NCBI GenBank assembly: GCA_036374835.1
Contig: DASUTB010000054.1
Span: 5,267 to 69,266 of the forward strand
Direction: 5' to 3'
DNA length: 64,000 nt
Origin: DASUTB01 sp036374835
Lineage (GTDB): Bacteria; Actinomycetota; Actinomycetes; Jiangellales; Jiangellaceae
The position numbers and the translations under genes are program-made. Below are positions 53,464 through 62,030 of the stretch, one piece after another; the stretch's first letter is position 1; each line of letters starts with the position of its first letter. The notes below the pieces were generated by a model. The model was not told the DNA's origin. It saw nothing but the letters and a program-made list of their open reading frames with translations, and made no database searches.

Positions 53464-54471
53464 ATGGACCGTCCGGCTACGCCCGCGCTCATCGACACGT
53501 TCGGCAGGGTCGCGACCGACCTTCGGGTATCGCTCACCGACCGATGCAACCTCCGGTGCACCTACTGCATGCCCGCCGAGGGTCTGGACTGGATGCCGAA
53601 CGAGCAGATTCTCACCGACGACGAGCTCGTCCGGCTCATGCGGATCGCGGTCCAGCAACTAGGTATCACCGACATCCGGCTCACCGGCGGTGAGCCGCTG
53701 CTGCGACCAGGTCTCGAGGACCTGGTCGAGCAGATCACCTCACTGCGGCCCCGCCCGCGCCTTGCGATGACCACCAATGGCATCGGCCTGGTGAAACGGG
53801 CCGCTCGGTTCGCCGCCGCCGGACTCGATCGCATCAACGTCTCGCTCGATACGCTCGATCGCGATGTGTTCATCCAACTGGCCAGGCGTGATCGCCTCGC
53901 CCACGTTCTGGACGGCCTCGCCGCAGCACAGGACGCCGGGATGGCTCCGGTGAAGATCAACGCGGTTCTGATGCGCGGCCTCAACGACCGCGAGGCACCG
54001 GCGCTCCTGCGCTTCGCGCTCGCACATGGCTACCAGTTGCGGTTCATCGAGCAGATGCCGCTCGACGCGCAACACGGCTGGAACCGCGCCGAGATGGTGA
54101 CCGCCGCCGAAATCTTCGAACAGCTCCAAGCCGAGTTCACGCTGACCCCGAGCACCGAGCCGCGCGGCGGCGCTCCGGCGGAGAAGTTCGTCGTGGACGG
54201 CGGCCCCGGTGAGGTCGGTGTCATCGGCTCGGTGACGCGGCCGTTCTGCGGCGCATGCGACCGGACCAGGCTCACCGCGGACGGGCAGGTCCGCTCGTGC
54301 CTGTTCAGCCACGACGAGACCGACCTGCGCGCTCAGTTGCGTAGCGGCGCCACCGACGACGAGATCGCCGATGTCTGGCGGGACGTCATGTGGGGCAAGC
54401 TGGCCGGACACAAGATCGACGCCGATGGCTTCGTGCAGCCGCTTCGGCCGATGAGCGCAATCGGCGGTTAG
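53464..54471 (+). CDS. moaA: GTP 3',8-cyclase MoaA
   Basis: 335 residues. The radical-SAM cluster is DRCNLRCTYCMPAEG, with the SAM site LTGGEPLLRPGLEDL. The second cluster is in FCGACDRTRLTADGQVRSCLF, and the protein ends in Gly-Gly, which is needed for activity in this family. It makes the first intermediate of molybdenum cofactor. moaD follows 2 bp after the stop. The other moa genes are not in the window. Confidence 0.97.
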   Translation: MDRPATPALIDTFGRVATDLRVSLTDRCNLRCTYCMPAEGLDWMPNEQILTDDELVRLMRIAVQQLGITDIRLTGGEPLLRPGLEDLVEQITSLRPRPRLAMTTNGIGLVKRAARFAAAGLDRINVSLDTLDRDVFIQLARRDRLAHVLDGLAAAQDAGMAPVKINAVLMRGLNDREAPALLRFALAHGYQLRFIEQMPLDAQHGWNRAEMVTAAEIFEQLQAEFTLTPSTEPRGGAPAEKFVVDGGPGEVGVIGSVTRPFCGACDRTRLTADGQVRSCLFSHDETDLRAQLRSGATDDEIADVWRDVMWGKLAGHKIDADGFVQPLRPMSAIGG

Positions 54472-54473
54472 CC

Positions 54474-54728
54474 GTGGCTGAACTCAACGTCAGGTATTTC
54501 GCGTCGGCCCGGGCAGCGGCCGGAGTCGGATCGGAGACCATCGACGTCGTCGATGGCATGACGGTCGCCGACGTGCTCCACGTACTCACTGAGCGACATC
54601 CCGGACGATTGGCCGCCATCGCCAACGCATCGAGCCTGCTTCTGGACGGTGTGGTCGTCCGCTCTCCCGAAACGCGGGTCGCCACCGCGTCCGACCTGGA
54701 CATCCTGCCACCGTTCGCCGGCGGCTGA
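54474..54728 (+). CDS. moaD: molybdopterin synthase small subunit MoaD
   Basis: 84 residues of ubiquitin-like fold: ELNVRYFASARAAAGVGSET at the start, then TVADVLHVL, and ILPPFAGG at the end. The terminal Gly-Gly is the thiocarboxylation site that carries sulfur for molybdopterin. The GTG at 54474 follows the moaA stop by 2 bp, so translation is coupled. A long hairpin follows the stop. Confidence 0.93.
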   Translation: MAELNVRYFASARAAAGVGSETIDVVDGMTVADVLHVLTERHPGRLAAIANASSLLLDGVVVRSPETRVATASDLDILPPFAGG

Positions 54729-54730
54729 CG

Positions 54731-54822
54731 TCGTTCGATCACGTTCACCAGGCGTAGCAACATCACAACAGGCTTGCGTGGGTGGTGTGATGTCGCTGCG
54801 GATGGTGAACGTGATCGAACGA
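54731..54822. terminator. long hairpin between moaD and hflX
   Basis: TCGTTCGATCACGTTCACCA at 54731-54750 is perfectly inverted at 54803-54822, and the inner sequence keeps pairing (GCAACATCACA with TGTGATGTCGC). The 92-bp hairpin fills the convergent gap. The core CGATCACGTTCA resembles the GAATGATCACGTTC arms, so it may be a diverged family member. Confidence 0.8.
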
Positions 54823-54829
54823 CAATCGG

Positions 54830-56227
54830 TCATTCTGGGGTGGGGAGCGCGTTGATGGCGGCGGCGACGTTGGCCGGCACCCGGGCGCGTACGCGCGTTC
54901 CGCCGGCCTCGTGCTCGATCGACAGGACCTCACCGGTGCGGTGAATCCGCGATACCAGATCACCACGGTCGTACGGGACGAGCGTGTCCACCTCGACCGG
55001 CGGCGTCGGCAGGTCCGACTCGACCATGGCACGCAGCTTGTCGATCCCCTCACCGGTGCGAGCCGATACGGCCACAGAATGAGGCTCGGCGCGCAGCAGC
55101 CGTGCGAGCACTCCGTCCGGCGCTGCGTCCATCTTGTTGATCACTACGATCTCCGGGATGTCGCCGGCGCCGACATCGCCGAGCACCTCCCGAACGGTCG
55201 CCAGCTGGCCCTCCGGATCGACGTGCGAACCGTCCACCACATGCAGCACGACGTCGGCCTCAGCGACCTCCTCCAGTGTCGAGCGGAACGCCTCCACCAG
55301 CTCGTGCGGCAGATGCCGGACAAAGCCGACCGTGTCCGAGAGCGTGTACTCGCGGCCATCGGCGGTGCGGGCACGCCGGACGGTCGGGTCCAGCGTGGCG
55401 AACAGTTCGTCCTCCACCAGCACGCCCGCACCGGTCAGCCGGTTGAGCAGGGACGATTTGCCGGCGTTGGTGTATCCGGCGATCGCGACGGCCGGCACCG
55501 CACGGCGTCGACGCTCGCCCTTCTTGGTCTCCCGTGCGGTCGTCATCGCGACCAGGTCGCGCCGCAACTTGGCCATCCGAGCGCGGATTCGCCGCCGGTC
55601 GGTCTCCAGCTTCGTCTCACCAGGACCACGTGTGCCGACCCCACCGGTGGCACCACCGGCCCGGCCGCCGGCCTGGCGCGAGAGTGCACCGCCCCAGCCG
55701 CGTAACCGCTGAGCCAGGTACTCGAGCTGAGCCAACTCGACCTGCGCCTTGCCCTCGCGGCTCTTGGCGTGCTGGGCGAAGATGTCCAGAATCACCGCGG
55801 TCCGGTCGATGACCTTGACCTTGACGACATCCTCCAGGTTACGAAGTTGCGATGCGGTCAACTCGCCGTCGCAGATCACGGTGTCCGCACCGGTGGCCAC
55901 CACGATGTCCCGCAGCTCGTTCACCTTGCCCGAGCCGATGAACGTGGCCGGATCGGGCTTGTCCCGCCGCTGCACGAGCGCTTCCATCACCTGCGCGCCG
56001 GCGGTCTCGGTCAATGCCACGAGCTCGGCAAGTGAGTTCTCCGCCTCGGTCGCCGAACCGCCGGTCCATACGCCGACGAGCACCACTCGTTCGAGCTGCA
56101 GCTGCCGATACTCGACCTCGGTAATGTCCTCGAGCTCGGTTGAGAGCCCGGCGACCCGGCGTAGCGCACGGCGGTCGTCAAGCTCGAACTCGCCGGCGGT
56201 GAGTTCCGGGTCGTACTGCGTCGTCAT
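54830..56227 (-). CDS. hflX: ribosome-associated GTPase HflX
   Basis: 465 residues. The N-terminal HflX domain has DPATFIGSGKVNELRDIV and CDGELTASQLRNLEDVVKVKVIDRTAVILDIFAQHA, followed by TRGPGETKLETDRR. The G domain has G1 GYTNAGKSSLLN near residue 255, G3 DTVGFVRHLP and G4 NKMD. HflX splits stalled ribosomes. The protein ends in Pro-Glu with GAA TGA. A possible -10 TATACC lies about 30 bp upstream. Confidence 0.96.
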   Translation of the reverse strand: MTTQYDPELTAGEFELDDRRALRRVAGLSTELEDITEVEYRQLQLERVVLVGVWTGGSATEAENSLAELVALTETAGAQVMEALVQRRDKPDPATFIGSGKVNELRDIVVATGADTVICDGELTASQLRNLEDVVKVKVIDRTAVILDIFAQHAKSREGKAQVELAQLEYLAQRLRGWGGALSRQAGGRAGGATGGVGTRGPGETKLETDRRRIRARMAKLRRDLVAMTTARETKKGERRRRAVPAVAIAGYTNAGKSSLLNRLTGAGVLVEDELFATLDPTVRRARTADGREYTLSDTVGFVRHLPHELVEAFRSTLEEVAEADVVLHVVDGSHVDPEGQLATVREVLGDVGAGDIPEIVVINKMDAAPDGVLARLLRAEPHSVAVSARTGEGIDKLRAMVESDLPTPPVEVDTLVPYDRGDLVSRIHRTGEVLSIEHEAGGTRVRARVPANVAAAINALPTPE

Positions 56228-56372
56228 AGGCCTGCCTTAGCTGGATTCACGAGGTATACCACCAGCATTGCACGCCCAAGGGCACCCACGCATAACGATT
56301 TAAGCGTCGGCCGCCGAGCCTGCCGCCAACAGCCCGAGCCCACGACTGCGCATCTGCGCCGTGCGCAGCGAT

Positions 56373-56534
56373 CTAGCGCTGTTTCTGTCGCGATTCGGCG
56401 GCCCGCAACGCCGTGGCCACGCGTAATGCCGCTTCGCGACGCCCTGCTCGACCCCGGGTCCGGCGACGGAACTGCAGCTTGACCTGGCGGATGACTTCCT
56501 CGCGGCGTTCTTGCGTGGACAACGGGCCACCCAC
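56373..56534 (-). CDS. small basic protein, 53 residues, function unknown
   Basis: An ORF begins at a GTG with MGGPLSTQERREEVIRQVKL and is rich in Arg, Ala and Glu throughout, ending AAESRQKQR. The composition (alternating Arg/Glu and Ala, no stop-prone shadows) fits a helical nucleic-acid- or ribosome-binding peptide better than noise. A weak GAGAG precedes the start. It sits between dapF and hflX in the same direction. No family was recognised, so it could be spurious. The flanking gaps 56228-56372 and 56535-56680 show no other gene. Confidence 0.5.
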   Translation of the reverse strand: MGGPLSTQERREEVIRQVKLQFRRRTRGRAGRREAALRVATALRAAESRQKQR

Positions 56535-56680
56535 CTCTCAGCCGGCATCTCGACGGGCGTCCCGTTCGGTCGACACGGGTACGCCCTTTCTTATTAAGAC
56601 GCCGAACCATCGAGATTGGTTGCCGCAATGTCGATTTTCGTTGCCTCCGCGCGCGTGATGCCGGAGGTTGCTCGGCTCGG

Positions 56681-57523
56681 TTAGAGCTCCACCTTGCCGC
56701 GCACACCCAGCACCGCCGGGCCGGTCAGCAGCAGCTCCGCATCCGGCCGTTCGGTCACAGTCAGCTCACCGCCGGGGACGTCCACCTGGTACGTGAGGCC
56801 TTTGCCCACCCCGTCCCTACGCATCGCCGCCCAAGCCGCCGCGCACACGCCGGTCCCGCACGAGCGGGTCTCGCCGACGCCCCGCTCGAACACCCGCATC
56901 GCGATCCGTTGCGGCCCGCGCGGGACGACGAACTCCACGTTCGCACCGTCCGGGAACAACGACGGCGGGGCGAGTACGGGTGCCTCGAGCAGTGCACCGG
57001 CATCATCGAGCCGGTCGACGAAGACCACCGCATGTGGATTTGGCACGTTCACCGCAACCGCCGGCCACTGCCGCTCGCCCACGCCGACCACCGCCTCGAC
57101 GCGGGACGCGGGACGCTTCGCCCGACCCATCTCCACCGTGATCGATCCCGACGAGTCCGCATGAACCGCCCGGATTCCGCCCCGTGTCGCGATCGGCAGC
57201 ACCGGCCCCGATACGAGCCGTGCCTCCCACAAGTACCGTGCCAGCACACGCACGCCGTTGCCGCACATCTCAACGATCGAACCATCCGCGTTGCGGTAGT
57301 CCATGAACCACTCCGCCTCATCGGCGTACTCGGCGGCTTCCGGTGCGGCGACGCTTCGGACGACCCGGATGATGCCGTCCGCGCCGAGCCCCGCATAGCG
57401 ATCGGTCAACCTCGCGACCTCGGCCGCGCTCAGGTCACCGATCCGGTCGCCGTCGTGATCGAGCAGCAGGAGGAAGTCGTTCTCGGTGCCGTGGCCCTTC
57501 ACGAACGGAATGCGTTTGCTCAC
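56681..57523 (-). CDS. dapF: diaminopimelate epimerase
   Basis: 280 residues. It starts KRIPFVKGHGTENDFLLLLD, with the first catalytic cysteine in ADGSIVEMCGNGVR near residue 87 and the second in GETRSCGTGVCAAAWAAM near residue 225. It converts LL- to meso-diaminopimelate for lysine and peptidoglycan, consistent with the MurE specificity. The GTG start lies 19 bp after the miaA stop, so the two are probably co-transcribed. Confidence 0.97.
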   Translation of the reverse strand: MSKRIPFVKGHGTENDFLLLLDHDGDRIGDLSAAEVARLTDRYAGLGADGIIRVVRSVAAPEAAEYADEAEWFMDYRNADGSIVEMCGNGVRVLARYLWEARLVSGPVLPIATRGGIRAVHADSSGSITVEMGRAKRPASRVEAVVGVGERQWPAVAVNVPNPHAVVFVDRLDDAGALLEAPVLAPPSLFPDGANVEFVVPRGPQRIAMRVFERGVGETRSCGTGVCAAAWAAMRRDGVGKGLTYQVDVPGGELTVTERPDAELLLTGPAVLGVRGKVEL

Positions 57524-57542
57524 GACGCACGATGGTATGCCG

Positions 57543-58448
57543 TCACCGAATCGACGAGTGCGCCCGGTCGAGCAAGTCAGGAGCGTCGTACGGTAGCCAC
57601 CGGATTCGGGGGTCTTTTCGGAACCACGAGTCCTGCCGCCGGGCGAACCGCCGCGTCGCCCGAACCACTTCGGCGCGCGCCTCCTGTTCGGTCAACTTGC
57701 CCGCGAGGTAGTCGAGCACCTGCGAATACCCGAGTGCGCGGCTCGCCGTCCGGCCCTTTCGGAGCCCGGCGCGTTCGAGCGCGACGACCTCGTCGACCAG
57801 GCCGGCGTCCCACATCTTGTCGACGCGACGCTCGATACGCCGGTCGAGTCCGTTGCGCGGAACGTCCAGGCCGATCTGGACCGCCGACGCGTAGTGGTAC
57901 GACATCGCCGGAAGCGTCGCCGCGTAGGGCCGGCCGGTCAACTCGATCACTTCCAGTGCTCGGACGATACGCCGTCCGTTGCTCGGCAAGATCGCCTCGC
58001 CGGCGGCCGGGTCGCGAGCGGCAAGACGACGGTGCAGCTCGTGCGAGCCGACCGATTCCAGCTCGGCTTCGAGCCGAGCGCGCAGCGCGGCGTCGGTGCC
58101 GGGAAACGTGAACTCGTCGAGCACAGCCCTCATGTACAAGGCGCTGCCACCGACGAGAATCGGCGGCACGTCGCGACCGAGGCAGTCGTCGATGACCTGC
58201 CGAGCCAGCGCCTGGAACTGCGCGACGGTCGCCGGCTCGGTGACGTCCAGGATGTCGAGAAGGTGGTGGACGACGCCCCGTCGTTCATCCGGACCGAGTT
58301 TCGCCGTCCCGATGTCCATGCCCCGGTACAGCTGCATGGAATCCGCGTTGACCACCTCGCCGCCGAGCTCGATCGCCAGTGCGACCGCGAGGTCGCTCTT
58401 ACCGGCTGCGGTCGGCCCCACCACAGCGATCACAGGAACGTCTGCCAC
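57543..58448 (-). CDS. miaA: tRNA dimethylallyltransferase
   Basis: 301 residues. The P-loop is VVGPTAAGKSDLAVALA, and the catalytic region ADSMQLYRGMDIGTAKL follows; further on are SALYMRAVLDEFTFPGTD and TRRFARRQDSWFRKDPRIRW. MiaA modifies A37 of tRNAs reading U-starting codons. The GTG at 58448 fits the family start. An ATG eleven codons upstream lies inside a palindrome and is less likely. Confidence 0.95.
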   Translation of the reverse strand: MADVPVIAVVGPTAAGKSDLAVALAIELGGEVVNADSMQLYRGMDIGTAKLGPDERRGVVHHLLDILDVTEPATVAQFQALARQVIDDCLGRDVPPILVGGSALYMRAVLDEFTFPGTDAALRARLEAELESVGSHELHRRLAARDPAAGEAILPSNGRRIVRALEVIELTGRPYAATLPAMSYHYASAVQIGLDVPRNGLDRRIERRVDKMWDAGLVDEVVALERAGLRKGRTASRALGYSQVLDYLAGKLTEQEARAEVVRATRRFARRQDSWFRKDPRIRWLPYDAPDLLDRAHSSIR

Positions 58449-58472
58449 TCCCCCAGTGTGGCCGACCGAATC

Positions 58473-58526
58473 GGTGATCATGAAGCCAGATCACACAATT
58501 CCGATGGGTTTGGCTTCATGATCACC
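58473..58526. repeat. perfect 16-bp inverted repeat upstream of miaA
   Basis: GGTGATCATGAAGCCA and TGGCTTCATGATCACC flank a 22-bp spacer. It lies between the extradiol-like gene and miaA, both on the minus strand. It shares TGATCA with the GAATGATCACGT family but is otherwise different. It could terminate the upstream gene or bind a regulator of miaA. Confidence 0.75.
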
Positions 58527-58538
58527 AACATGATCAGG

Positions 58539-59252
58539 TTAGCCGTGGCGCTCCCACACGGCCACGAGGTAACCGACGCCCCACGGCGCACCTTCGTAGA
58601 GCACGGCGGCATCGAAAAGGGCGTCGCTATCCGGGCCGGCCGCGCCGGCCAGTACCTGCCAGGCCGCACGGCCCGCCACGCCGAGTTCGTCGGCCAGCTC
58701 GGCATCGAGCCCGAGCAGCGCGGCCGCGTCGAGGTCCCGGAATGACTCGGCGACGGCACGATCGAATGCCTCGGCGCGGTCATCATGCCGGCGCGGGGCG
58801 TCGTCCGTCCGGGCCGCCGATCCGTCGCCCATCACGAGCAGGCCGACCCGGTCGGCGGACGAGGCGAGTTCGGCCCCGATTCGGGCGCATTCGTGCGCGG
58901 TGGCGTTCTCGGGTATCTGTTCGCCACGCGCCGGTTCGTCCCACGGCGCCTGATTGAGCAGCCACGCGCCGACGAGTAGCGACAACGGAAGATCGTCGGT
59001 CTCGGACACCGCGCCCGACAGGCGCACGGAAAGATCCACGCCGTATCCGGCGAACGTGCCTGCCGGACTCGGCGGATACGACGCCCGCTCGGGCCCGCCA
59101 CCGACGATGATCAGCTGTTCCGGTTCGGCGGCGACCAGCGTGCGAGTCGCCTCGATCGCCGCCGCGCGGACCGGTTCGATCTCGTCCGCGCCGGGTGCCA
59201 GTTGCGGCACAAGGGCCGGCGGGTGCGGACACACAGCGGCGGCGACGAGCAC
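58539..59252 (-). CDS. class III extradiol dioxygenase subunit B-like protein
   Basis: 237 residues. The start VLVAAAVCPHPPALVPQLA and the middle EQLIIVGGGPE and LLVMGDGSAA follow the LigB-like fold. Orthologues occur after miaA in mycobacteria (the Rv2728c position). The conserved histidine of CPHPP is kept, but a full iron-binding set is not obvious, so catalytic activity is doubtful. GGAAG lies just before the GTG, and a TACGCT hexamer 8 nt upstream of the GTG could make it leaderless. Confidence 0.75.
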   Translation of the reverse strand: MLVAAAVCPHPPALVPQLAPGADEIEPVRAAAIEATRTLVAAEPEQLIIVGGGPERASYPPSPAGTFAGYGVDLSVRLSGAVSETDDLPLSLLVGAWLLNQAPWDEPARGEQIPENATAHECARIGAELASSADRVGLLVMGDGSAARTDDAPRRHDDRAEAFDRAVAESFRDLDAAALLGLDAELADELGVAGRAAWQVLAGAAGPDSDALFDAAVLYEGAPWGVGYLVAVWERHG

Positions 59253-59352
59253 GCTTCCAGAGCGTAGTCGATTGGGCAATGCGTCCGGACCTGGCACCGA
59301 TCTTCGGACGAAGTCATGGTCGAATAGCGTTGTGATCGAGAGCCTGGACACC

Positions 59353-59802
59353 ATGACCGTCGTCGCCATCGTCGGCGTCAGCCTCGCAGTCATCGGCCTC
59401 ACGATCGCGTGGTTACCCGGGCTTCGATATAGCGGCATCGTCACGCTTGCCGCGCGGCTGCTCATCGGTGCCGGCCTTCTTTCCGTCGTCTTGGACAGCC
59501 GTGGCCTCGGAGTAATTCTCGGTCTCGGCCTGACCGCACTGGGCGCACTCGCGGCGTGGGAAGGACGTCCCGCGCCCGAAGTACCCCGCCCGCGCCGCAA
59601 GGGCGTGATCATCGCAGCGCTGATCACCGCGCTGGTGATGCTCGCGGCGATGCGGGGCTGGTGGCTATTCGGTCGCGTCCCGGACGACGTCCGCCCCGTG
59701 GTGGCGCTTGCGCTCGGTGGAGTCGCAGCGTTGGGTACGCTCGCCATCGCGGACCGGTCACGGATCAAGATGCGGGACGCGGTCCGCGAACGCTTCGCCT
59801 AG
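59353..59802 (+). CDS. small multi-helix membrane protein, function unknown
   Basis: 149 residues with about five hydrophobic segments (near residues 1-20, 27-45, 48-64, 84-102 and 112-132) and a basic tail RSRIKMRDAVRERFA. No family was recognised. The ATG at 59353 is chosen because TAGCGT at 59325-59330 could be a -10 with a 16-nt leader; a GTG seven codons upstream (59332) is also possible. A 160-bp palindrome follows the stop. Confidence 0.65.
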   Translation: MTVVAIVGVSLAVIGLTIAWLPGLRYSGIVTLAARLLIGAGLLSVVLDSRGLGVILGLGLTALGALAAWEGRPAPEVPRPRRKGVIIAALITALVMLAAMRGWWLFGRVPDDVRPVVALALGGVAALGTLAIADRSRIKMRDAVRERFA

Positions 59803-59810
59803 CTCACCCG

Positions 59811-59970
59811 GAATGATCACGTAAACGCCACTCCGAGATGCCTAACGACTCGTTGACGGGTCGCTAGGCGTATACATGTGTGCTCGTCGGCCCGGGCGCT
59901 CGGGAATATACGCATGCCTACCCGTCGAAGGGTCGTTAGGCATCCCGGAGTGGCGTTTACGTGATCATTC
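59811..59970. repeat. 160-bp palindrome between convergent genes
   Basis: The left arm starts GAATGATCACGTAAACGCC and the right arm is its reverse complement ending at 59970. The first 39 nt of the arms differ at one position. Pairing continues with small bulges through TGCCTAACGAC blocks, so nearly the whole element can fold as one hairpin. It fills the gap between the gene at 59353 and the peptide ABC transporter. Confidence 0.9.
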
Positions 59971-59978
59971 TGTTTGGA

Positions 59979-60992
59979 TCAGGCGACGCGGTGGATGACG
60001 TCCCGTTCTTCGGCGAAATGGCACGCCGATGGGTGCGCCGATGCCAACCGTTCTTCCAGCGCCGGCTCCTCGGTGGCGCAGATCTCGGCCGCCTTCCAGC
60101 ATCGGGTGCGGAACCGGCAGCCGGACGGCGGATTCGCCGGGGACGGCACGTCGCCCTCGAGCACGATCTCGTCTCGGTGGCCGCGCAGCTCCGGATCGGG
60201 CACCGGAACCGCCGACAGCAGCGCCTGGGTGTACGGGTGGGTCGGATGGTCGTAGATCTCTTCGTGGGTGCCCTGCTCGACGATCTTGCCGAGGTACATG
60301 ACGGCGACCCGGTCGGCGATGTGCCGGACGACCGACAGGTCGTGCGCGATGAAGATGTACGACAGCCCGAGCTCGTCCTGCAGCTCCTCGAGCAGGTTGA
60401 TGACCTGGGCCTGGATCGACACGTCCAGCGCGCTGACCGGCTCGTCACACAGGATGATCTGCGGGTTCAGTGCGAGCGCGCGAGCGATACCGATGCGCTG
60501 GCGTTGCCCGCCGGAGAACTGGTGCGGGTACCGGTTGATGTGGTCCGGGTTCAGCCCGACCAGTTCGATCAACTCCTGCACCCGAGCCCGGCGCTTGTCC
60601 TTCGGCACCACGTCGGGATGGATATCGAACGGCTCGCCGACGATGTCGCCGACGGTCATCCGCGGGTTCAGCGACGTATACGGGTCCTGCATGACGAGCT
60701 GGATGTTGCGCCGAGCCCGCCGAACCTCACGGCCCGACACTTTCGAGAGATCCTGACCGTGCACCAGGATCGAGCCCCCGGTCGGCTGCTCCAGCCCGAC
60801 CAACAGCTTGGCGAGCGTGGTCTTGCCACATCCGGACTCGCCCACCACACCTAACGTCTCGCCCCGATGCAGCTGTAGGTTCACCCCGTCGACAGCCTGC
60901 ACCGCGCCGACCTGGCGCTTGAAGACGATCCCGCGAGTCAGCGGAAAGTGCTTGACCAGGTCTGTGGTCTCCAGCATCAGTTCATCGTTCAC
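59979..60992 (-). CDS. peptide ABC transporter ATP-binding protein (DppF/OppF type)
   Basis: 337 residues. Walker A is VVGESGCGKTTLAKLL, the Q-loop VMQDPYTSLNPRM, the signature FSGGQRQRIGIARAL and Walker B ILCDEPVSALD. The C-terminal oligopeptide-binding extension has cysteines in GCRFRTRCWKAAEIC and SACHF, the pattern that holds an iron-sulfur cluster in some peptide transporters. The GTG start overlaps the previous stop as GTGA. It is the last gene of the four-gene operon. Confidence 0.93.
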   Translation of the reverse strand: MNDELMLETTDLVKHFPLTRGIVFKRQVGAVQAVDGVNLQLHRGETLGVVGESGCGKTTLAKLLVGLEQPTGGSILVHGQDLSKVSGREVRRARRNIQLVMQDPYTSLNPRMTVGDIVGEPFDIHPDVVPKDKRRARVQELIELVGLNPDHINRYPHQFSGGQRQRIGIARALALNPQIILCDEPVSALDVSIQAQVINLLEELQDELGLSYIFIAHDLSVVRHIADRVAVMYLGKIVEQGTHEEIYDHPTHPYTQALLSAVPVPDPELRGHRDEIVLEGDVPSPANPPSGCRFRTRCWKAAEICATEEPALEERLASAHPSACHFAEERDVIHRVA

Positions 60993-62026
60993 TGGCCGCG
61001 AACCTCCTCCCAGAAGTGGCACGCACTCGTGTGCTCGCCGTTGACGTCGTACAGCGGCGGCGGCGGTGGCTGCCGGCATACGTCCTGCGCGTACCGGCAG
61101 CGCGGGTTGAACGCACAGCCGTCGGGAATGCGCGTGAGCGTCGGCGGCAGTCCTTTGATGACCGACAGCTCGTGGCCCTTCTGGTCGACCCGCGGCACCG
61201 ACTCCAGCAGCGCCTTGGTGTACGGGTGTGACGGCTTGGCGTAGATCTCGCGCACCGGCGCCGTTTCCACGATACGCCCGGCGTACATGACCGCGATCCG
61301 GTCGGCCACGTTCGCGATCACACCCATGTCGTGGGTGATCAGGATGAGCCCCATATGGCGCTCGCGCTGAAGTTCGGCGAGCAGCTTCATGATCTGCGCC
61401 TGCACGGTGACGTCGAGCGCCGTCGTGGGCTCGTCCGCGATCAGGATGTCCGGATCCAACGCCAGCGACATCGCGATCATGACCCGCTGGCGCATACCGC
61501 CGGAGAACTGGTGCGGGTAGTTCTTGACCCGTTCGGCCGCGGCCGGGATCTTGACCAGGTCCATCAGCTCGACGGCTCGCTTGTAGCCCTCCGCGCGCGA
61601 CGTACCGCGGTGCATCCGGAATTGCTCGGCCAGCTGAAAGCCGACGGTGAACACCGGATTCAGGGCGGACAGCGCGTCTTGGAACACCATCGCGATGTTG
61701 TTCGCCCGAAACTTGCGCCGCTGCTGTTCCGGCAGCTTCAGTAGGTCGACACCGCGGTAGCGGACCTGACCCCCGGTGACGTAGCCCGGCGGTGTGTCCA
61801 GGATGCCCATGATCGCCTGCGCGGTGACGCTCTTGCCGCTCCCGGACTCGCCGAGGATCGCCAACGTCTCGCCCGGCTCGAGCGAGAAGCTCACGCCGTT
61901 GACCGCGTGCGCGTTGCCCACCCGCGTCCGGAACTCCACCTGCAGGCCCGAGACTTCGAGCAGCGGTGCGCTTAAATCGAGGTCCGGCAGGCCGTTCGAC
62001 TTGGCTCTGGCTGTTGTCATCGTCAT
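60989..62026 (-). CDS. peptide ABC transporter ATP-binding protein (DppD/OppD type)
   Basis: 345 residues. Walker A is ILGESGSGKSVTAQAIMG, the Q-loop VFQDALSALNPVF, the signature FSGGMRQRVMIAMSLAL and Walker B ILIADEPTTALD. The C-terminal cysteines (GCAFNPRCRYAQDVC and ACHF) match those of the partner ATPase. The ATG at 62026 follows AGAGGTGA; a longer reading into dppC is not needed. It pairs with the ATPase downstream as a heterodimer. Confidence 0.93.
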   Translation of the reverse strand: MTMTTARAKSNGLPDLDLSAPLLEVSGLQVEFRTRVGNAHAVNGVSFSLEPGETLAILGESGSGKSVTAQAIMGILDTPPGYVTGGQVRYRGVDLLKLPEQQRRKFRANNIAMVFQDALSALNPVFTVGFQLAEQFRMHRGTSRAEGYKRAVELMDLVKIPAAAERVKNYPHQFSGGMRQRVMIAMSLALDPDILIADEPTTALDVTVQAQIMKLLAELQRERHMGLILITHDMGVIANVADRIAVMYAGRIVETAPVREIYAKPSHPYTKALLESVPRVDQKGHELSVIKGLPPTLTRIPDGCAFNPRCRYAQDVCRQPPPPPLYDVNGEHTSACHFWEEVRGQ

Positions 62027-62030
62027 TGGC

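Noticed and set aside
54731..54822. Possible tRNA or structured small RNA
   Set aside because: It is a single long hairpin with no cloverleaf and no promoter-like sequence; a convergent terminator explains it better.
59253..59768. Upstream extension of the extradiol-like gene
   Set aside because: It is antisense to the membrane protein gene at 59353 and rich in Arg, Pro and Ser, unlike the family.
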